From: Hyposmocoma kahamanoa
Lineage: Eukaryota > Arthropoda > Insecta > Lepidoptera > Cosmopterigidae
Direction of reading: 5' to 3'
DNA length: 64,000 nt
NCBI RefSeq assembly: GCF_003589595.1
Contig: NW_020654051.1
Coordinates: forward strand, 9,588,954 to 9,652,953
Shown here: positions 57,990 through 64,000 of the stretch, one piece after another
Position numbering within the stretch: position 1 is the stretch's first letter
How the letters are laid out: every line of letters starts with the position of its first letter
Notes under the pieces: generated by a model
What the model saw: the letters and a program-made list of their open reading frames with translations, nothing else
Databases searched by the model: none
What the model was told of the DNA's origin: nothing
Program-made: the position numbers and the translations under genes

Positions 57990-59005
57990 TTATTTATTTA
58001 TTTATTTAAACACTTTATTGTACCACAAAGTAATTTACAAATTTTCAGAAACAATTTAAATATTTGTGTACAAAGGCGAGCTTATCCCATAAAGAGATTT
58101 CTTCCAACTTAAAAACTAAAATTATATAGCAACATGTTTGTTCTTTTGCGATGACAATTGAATAAAACAAACAACAAGATGAAAAAACAAAATCACCGAT
58201 GATCGATCAGTGAATCCTTGAAAAAGGTAAAATATAAGTATTATTATATAAGCCTGTAGTAGCTCTTGTATAAAGCTACATGCATGAACAGAATACAAGA
58301 ATACAAGAAATTTATTAGCTAAAAAATGTAGTTAACAATGCAGGTCCTAAAATATATTATATTAGATCGTACATTTCACCAAAACTTGTCATGCGAATAT
58401 TTCACACAATACTTATTTCACTAGACGTAGCATACATTAAAGTTAAATTAAAACAATAGCGTAAACAAACTACAACAATTGGAATTTAACCAGAAAATAA
58501 GAAGTCAGAAATATAACATTACAATTGTTAAATATTACATTATTATATTATCAAGTAAAAAATCATTGTAATAGAATTGAGTAACTAACAAATTATGCAA
58601 TTTCATTTTAAATTGTCTACAATTTAATTCTTTAACAGCATCCGACAATTTATTAAATAATTTGGGTGCTAATACGAACATCGTTCTACCGTAAAATTCC
58701 AAATTAGGACGTTGTTTGGGCCGTATTTCTATTTTATTCCTTGTGTTTCTAGGATATCTAATTTTGACTATATTAAAATTGCTTAGATTTTGTTTCACAT
58801 AAACACAAAACTCGTAAATATACATCGAAGGTAGGGTTAATATCTTTAGTTTCCTAAAGTAAGGTCACACAACTCTCTCACTGATCCACACCAAACATGG
58901 CCCTGACACATTTCTTCTGGCTTTTAAATAGTGGCATATGTGTTGCAGCAGCATTTCCCCAGAATAGTACAAAGTGCAGGTTTTTGTGATATTATTCTTG
59001 TCAGA
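57990..59005 (-). pseudogene. CR1/Jockey-like LINE, C-terminal remnant and tail
   Basis: On the minus strand, fragments in shifting frames read FWGNAAATHMPLFKSQKKCV, KLKILTLPSMYIYEFC and YPRNTRNK, then FVLAPKLFNKLSDAVKEL. This is the order seen at the C terminus of CR1/Jockey-type reverse transcriptase ORFs. The last open part is 58535-58825. The 3' end near 57990 carries a TTTATTTATT tail. It is 5' truncated and frameshifted, so dead. Confidence 0.75.
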
Positions 59006-59124
59006 TTTTGTAGAACATATATGTGTTTACTATACTTCGTTTCAATCCATTTCACAAACTACTAATCCATTTTGAACAAAAAGTAAACAAACAAGTCACT
59101 AAATGATTATCACTAGTATCAGGT

Positions 59125-59965
59125 TTCTTACCACGGTATGACTTCTTTTTATTTTCCCGATATTTCGGAACGGTTGCACGCTCCATGGTCACGGGTTGAC
59201 TGGACGGCGGCAGATGACAGCTTTATGAGCAGACATATCTGTCTACCCTCTTGCGCTGTCGACGACTACCTTCATCGCGATTTGTTGTGGCGTTACCACT
59301 GTCACTCACTTTTTTCACACAAACCACACTCACTGTATCCACACGCGAAACTGAACTCGAGGTGTTTTTGTTTTTATTACTGCACTAAGGACCGGATTCC
59401 ATGCACTGGACAGTTTAAAACCATCATCACGGTTAAATGTTTTGTACTTCGTGATCTCGATGGCTTCTCGTACCAACCGTGGTATGTAGTGACGTTCTGT
59501 CGAGAGTACCTGGGGGCTATACAACTCGATCCAGTGGTTAGTGTCAGTCTGTGAGATGTTGTGCTATAGCCGACTTCTGTGAATCATTGTTTTTTACTGC
59601 TCGGATGTGTTCCTTCATACGATCGACAATTGTTCGTTTAGTCTGACCGATATACGAGGTCCCACAACTGCAGTTCACTTTATAGACACCCGGTGTTTGT
59701 AAAGGAAGGTGGTCTTTTGGTGAACGTAATATTTTTCCTATTTTGGTTAAGGGGGTGAAAATAGTTTTTATGGAAAACTTCCTTAGCGACCTGGCTATTT
59801 TATCTGTCACCCCTTGTACATAGGGCAGAAAAACTAGTAGTCTCTGTACGTCAATTTGTTTCTTCCTTTTGTGTATTGGTTTAAATGTTTTTATTTTGTA
59901 TCCATTCTGTCGCAAAACCGTCTTAACGTGTTCCTGTGGTAGGTGGTGTGAATCACAAAGATCAT
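59125..59965 (-). mobile_element. Penelope-like element, 3' fragment
   Basis: Contains the C-terminal GIY-YIG endonuclease coding part plus a 3' tail with CCGAAATATCGGGAAAATAA near 59150. Everything upstream of the linker before the endonuclease is missing, so the reverse transcriptase is absent. Confidence 0.75.
59330..59965 (-). pseudogene. GIY-YIG endonuclease domain of a Penelope-like element, frameshifted
   Basis: The first frame (to 59544) has the linker LVFLPYVQGVTDKIARSL and the endonuclease core GVYKVNCSCGTSYIGQTKR, followed by RMKEH. The GIY-type motif appears as GVY and the YIG motif as YIG. A single extra base at about 59546 ends this frame after AQHLTD. The protein resumes in the next frame with DTNHWIELYSPQVLSTE and runs to a stop at 59330. 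The start seen at 59990 lies in a neighbouring hAT fragment and is accidental. Confidence 0.8.
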
Positions 59966-60040
59966 CCTGGACAGCATCAACGCCCGGCAATTGCTTCCGA
60001 GGCCCCTACATTCCCCCTAGGACTCTTCAGCGCCCACTAT
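59966..60040. repeat. Fragment of the hAT-type MITE
   Basis: Matches 10681-10756 (words TGGACAGCATCAACGC, ATTGCTTCCGAGG, CTCTTCAGCGCC). It lacks the terminal inverted repeats and directly abuts the Penelope-like fragment. Confidence 0.75.
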
Positions 60041-60167
60041 TAGAACATAAATATTATATTACACTGATTATACTTGCCTTTGAAAAAGTAAGATCGGCAA
60101 ACTAAAACAAATTAGTCAAAAACCAACATCATTAGTTTAAATCAATACATCTACCGACTAAAGCATA

Positions 60168-60352
60168 TTTTTTTATGATACCAAGTGATGGAACGAACAG
60201 ATCCTGCGTCTTGTGGCAAGCGACATGCTAGTCCATAGCAGTTGTAATGCCGCTCAGAGCTTTAAATCGCAAAGATTGAGACTGCCATTGCGTTACTCTT
60301 TGACAACTGACAAATCCCATGTGCCTGTGATTTCACTAGCACATTTCATATA
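60168..60352 (-). repeat. Family A retro-repeat, truncated
   Basis: Starts with the T-run and ATGATACCAAGTGATGG and breaks off after TGTGATTTCACTAGCAC, so it is a 5'-truncated copy. Confidence 0.75.
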
Positions 60353-60411
60353 ACAGATTCTTAGGATTTTGCGAATGTTACACATAGGAAATGAATAGTT
60401 TGTTCGGGTCT

Positions 60412-60533
60412 AATGACGTATATTTGGTTTTTTTTTTTTTTCAAATAAACTAGTAAGCCGTTACCACGGGACCGGCAAAGCGCCTGAATCGTTGGTTTGT
60501 TTGAAAAAACAAATGTACGCGAATAGATGAGAA
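60412..60533. mobile_element. Family D MITE
   Basis: TTCGGGTCTAATGACGTATA faces ACAAATGTACGCGAATAGATGAG. Inner T-rich and GGTTTGTTTGAAAAAA arms also pair. Confidence 0.65.
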
Positions 60534-60924
60534 AAAATGTTTAATTTCCTAATAAAGCACATAAATCAAATTCATTTATTTTAACTTAAAATGTAATGGC
60601 GTCTTTTTCAACCTTATGATTATCTTTACATTTTCCGAATTTAAAAATTAAGCAAACATTTTGGCTTAGGCGATGACCGTATGTACTGGCACGCTATGAT
60701 GGCTATATTGACGGATTACAATAATGAGGTCAAATCTCAATTCATTATCGAAAAAAAATACAATCAAATGCGAGTCACATCTATGGATTTTTAGATTTAT
60801 GACTAGTATTGCAAGGGGTAGCTGATTAAAAAAATTAATAAAACGAAAATAAAAATGTTTACTTAATATATCGTCAATTCGCTATAGATACCATTCGTAA
60901 TTTAACCTCTATGACTCAGCAAAC

Positions 60925-61175
60925 TACAGTGGGAAAAGCTCTAAACGCCCAATACTGTTAAAATATACCAAATATATGCTTTAGGCCCATTTTTTAACGT
61001 ATTGTTCTGGATACCCTTAATATAGAATATATGTATAACGCTAAAATTAAATGCAATATTTTCATCTTAATGTACACTGAGCGTTTACGTGATCATAGGA
61101 AGAATATTGTCTGGAGTCTGAATCACTTCACATATTATATACATTCAAGCTTATACGGACAGTTCTTATGAAATT
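60925..61175. repeat. Family F repeat, copy 2
   Basis: Collinear with 50790-51320 but shorter, with shared words GGGAAAAGCTCTAAACG, TCTGGATACCCTTA and GCGTTTACGTGATCATA. Confidence 0.6.
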
Positions 61176-61760
61176 CCGAAATTCGTGCTTTCGATATTTA
61201 TGCAAATTATTGGGAAGAAATTGTATTTATTATTTGTAAATTTCATAGTGCTTATGTAAATAGTTTTCGATGATATAGTGGTCCTCAAAATAAATTAATT
61301 TTGAAAAAGCATAGGGTGTCAGAACAACATGGCGAGGGAATTACGGTGAGGGAATGACGAAATCAAAATAAACCAAGAAAAAATAGCAATATGAACTTAT
61401 TTTTAGACTTAATATTTTATGTAAGCTTATTGCTACCAATAACTCATCTGAGTGTATAAATTTAGTAATAAAATTAAATGCTTAACTTCTTTTTATATGA
61501 TGTGAGGGAATGATTTTATTAGTTGAGAGTTGAGACATGAATAAACGTACATTTTTTTATATTTATTAATCGTGTTTTTAACACAGGATAGCTTTAATTT
61601 CGCAGAAGCATATTTTATTTGATTGAATGTTTAAAATTTAAAGGTTATTATTTTTGTTAAATGTGTTAAGTAATTTAAAACATACGAGGTGTTTAATTAT
61701 TGAACTTGGGACACAGTGAGGGAATCATTTTGGGGACTTTTTATATTAATATTATAATTA
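61176..61760. other. Intergenic with repeated GTGAGGGAAT words
   Basis: No gene is seen. The word GTGAGGGAAT (or GCGAGGGAAT) recurs at 61332, 61346, 61502 and 61716, and again at 63530. Confidence 0.5.
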
Positions 61761-61982
61761 TAAATAAATAAATAAATAAATAACGAACACACTCAACATA
61801 GCCCCGCACTAGGGAAACCCTGTGTCGCGGGTGCCATGGACACACACATAGACAACCACAAATTACACCCAAACTCACGAGAGAAATAAATGTAGGCCAT
61901 ACAAACATTTCTCCCGGCCCGGGAATCGAACCTGGGACCTCTGCGTGGCAGTCCGGCATGGTAACCGTTCGGCCACGGAGGC
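61761..61982 (-). mobile_element. tRNA-derived SINE (family B), best-preserved copy
   Basis: From 61982 on the minus strand: GCCTCCGTGGCCGAACGG, a canonical B box, the body, and then a TTAT-type simple tail at 61761-61783. The box spacing and intact tail make this the youngest-looking copy. Confidence 0.88.
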
Positions 61983-63650
61983 AGTATTTAAATTAAATTA
62001 AATACAATATTTTAATATTTTACGTAGGCATACGTAGCAATTGAATTATAATTTTAAAATTTGAATTATAACTTTTTTTATAAACCTAAAGGGCAAGAAT
62101 TTCGAGATTTTGTAAGAATTACCATACACTTTTGTTCGAATACCCCTCCAGCGCGACAGAACAAGATCCGTCAATCATCCGTAGCTTGATGTGCTGCCGT
62201 CTGTACATTTAGATGTATGTACACAGGGCCTTAGCAGTTTAGAGAAAATAACATTGCAGCGTTATTCCAGCGTCCAGCTATAATTTGCAAAACCTGCTAA
62301 TATGAGATGAAAAATAAAAAAGCTCCTTGGTTTTAACACCAAACATTCATATTTTTAACCGACTTCAAAAAAAGGAAGAGGTTCTCAATTCGACTGTATT
62401 TTTTTTTGTACGTATGTTACGCGATAACTCGAGTATTTGTGAACTGATCTTTTAAGTAATTGTTTTAATGAAATCAAACAACAATGTTAAAATTATTTTA
62501 TATAATTTATATAAAAAAAGTATTGATCAAATACGGTACCTACTGTTGAACTTAAATTGAGTTATGTACATTGACTTACAAATAAATGGACGACGGGTCT
62601 AATACAAAAACCACGAAAAAAATGTCCCAAGTCAACCTATTTAAACGTAGTGACATGTGAAGGAATATGAAAAAGCTAAAACGTTGAATTTAAATTGTAA
62701 TGTCATCGCATTACTGTCTAATTTTGCTTGCTTCGCTGTCAGTCGAACAAACGAAGACTAAAGCGTGAATGACGCTCTGTATACGATTTTAACGCCCTAT
62801 AAGTTCGGACATTTTTTAGCGCGGACCCGACGTCCATATAATTGTAAGTCAATGGTTATGTATTAAAATATACACTTGTATATTAATAATGTGTATATAA
62901 TATAAGTCGATACAAATATCTTAGCAGTTCAAAATTGTATAATTTCAAAGATTTATCAGAGATTTATATTTATGAGACACGTAAAAAAAATCTTATGCTA
63001 TCTTAAAATAAACAACAGTACAAAATTGTCAAGCTTCTCTTTTTGCTCTTTCATGATTCTGTCAAGCTTTCGAATGATGTACAATATTTTACAAAATACA
63101 CGCACATTATAAACGTTCAGTAGATATCCTATTTTAAATAAAATTGTGTCGTCTAGCGTAGGCACTAAGATTATTGGTATATATTTAGTCAGTTTCGATG
63201 ATTATAGTAAAATCATTTAAAGACAAGTATATAGTATCAAATATATTTGATTAACGTGTAATTAAGCCTTGTAATAATTCGATTTCGCTTGTAATTCCTT
63301 AACGATTAGTAAAACTGTACCTATTTTGTAAAGTTGTGTAAATATTCTTACAATTTGAACACATTATTATATCGGAATCGTAGTATTTTTATCAACATTA
63401 CAGTAACGATAGAGAAATGTCCAAAGTTTTCTTATTAATTACTTTGTTCTTTGTAGTGTATAAATAAAAGCAATAAATAGGAGTTGCATAACTTACTTAT
63501 TAACAACAAAAGACCATAAATAAATAAACGTGAGGGAATGGGATAAACAGACATTACACCCTATTGTAGTCATAACTTAATTTCAGCGTCATCTCTTGGT
63601 ACTTGGTGGTACTGCGTAGTATTACTTTAAATGTAGTGTAACGGCGCCAT
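61983..63650. other. Intergenic; a family C fragment, otherwise nothing
   Basis: A partial family C copy lies at about 62353-62460 (AACCGACTTCAAAAAAAGG onward). The part near 63650 is likely the 3' UTR of the minus-strand gene that follows; no clear poly(A) signal was pinned down. Confidence 0.5.
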
Positions 63651-64000
63651 CTAGCCACCGCGCTGCGTCAACACAGCGTCAATTAGGAGAATCGCACCGT
63701 TGATGATGGCCAGTGAAGCTTTTGCTAAGTTTTTCTTGCCGTGGTCATTAGTCTGGCCTTGGTAACTGGAAATATTGAGAATTATCATTAAGTTAAACAA
63801 ATCTCTATGGAAGTATGTATCAACCAGTCGTTCAATGTTTTTTGTGGGCATTTAAATCCATATAAATAGAAAGAAAAAAATACGAATTACTTACTTTATA
63901 ATTTACATAACGTAAAATTTTATATGTAAGTAAATAAATAAAATTATTAATTACCGGTCAATGATAACAGCCCCGCTCGCCACGAAGAGAGCTACACCAA
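63651..64000 (-). CDS. Small tetraspan (MARVEL/snakeskin-like) membrane protein, last two exons, partial
   Basis: Minus-strand exons 63955-64000 (5' end beyond the window) and 63651-63765, joined through GT (63954) and CAG (63766) with phase kept. They give GVALFVASGAVIIDR, then YQGQTNDHGKKNLAKASLAI and INGAILLIDAVLTQRGG, and a TAG stop. Two hydrophobic segments flank a short polar loop. This resembles the last two transmembrane segments of small insect four-helix proteins such as the septate-junction protein Snakeskin or MARVEL-type proteins. The family is inferred; the exons themselves are convincing. It is convergent with the kinase gene. Confidence 0.65.

Noticed and set aside
59138..59554. 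138-residue plus-strand frame near the Penelope-like remnant
   Set aside because: It is the antisense shadow of the endonuclease coding region and its 3' tail.
59544..59990. Start codon at 59990 as the true start of the GIY-YIG protein
   Set aside because: The first few codons lie in a hAT-type MITE fragment. The Penelope-like homology begins only after about codon 9.

Overview
The window looks like an AT-rich, repeat-laden piece of a lepidopteran (moth or butterfly) chromosome. I base this on an insect-type FAM20C kinase gene with long introns, and on several dispersed repeat types that I recognise as common in lepidopteran genomes. The species cannot be named from the sequence.

Layout. 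Positions 1-7985 are intergenic or upstream sequence with short hairpins, tRNA-derived SINEs, a CpG-rich MITE and a LINE 3' tail. The main gene runs on the + strand from 8170 to 40142. It encodes a FAM20C-like secretory-pathway protein kinase of 503 residues in 10 coding exons. All nine introns have GT-AG ends and the reading phase carries through every junction. The introns hold most of the mobile DNA: a hAT-type MITE and a mariner element in intron 1, tRNA-derived SINEs in introns 1, 3 and 7, an intact Tc1-like element in intron 4, and MITEs in intron 6. A likely poly(A) signal lies at 40739-40744. From about 40.9 to 63.6 kb the window is intergenic and crowded with decayed repeats, including a LINE tail near 58-59 kb and a broken Penelope-like element with a GIY-YIG domain near 59.1-60 kb. 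At the right edge (63651-64000, - strand) are the last two exons of a small multi-pass membrane protein gene, convergent with FAM20C.

A short retro-repeat of about 310 bp, called family A here, recurs at least a dozen times. One end always carries an A-run, and several copies are truncated at the other end. One copy has a visible empty site within the window. Two opposite-facing copies sit 20 bp inside the donor and 7 bp before the acceptor of the 9.5-kb intron 4. This is the most interesting structural observation. I found no CRISPR, operon-like, phage or defence system and no sign of a new enzymatic pathway. The curiosities are transposon-host architecture and a short upstream ORF that overlaps the kinase start codon.
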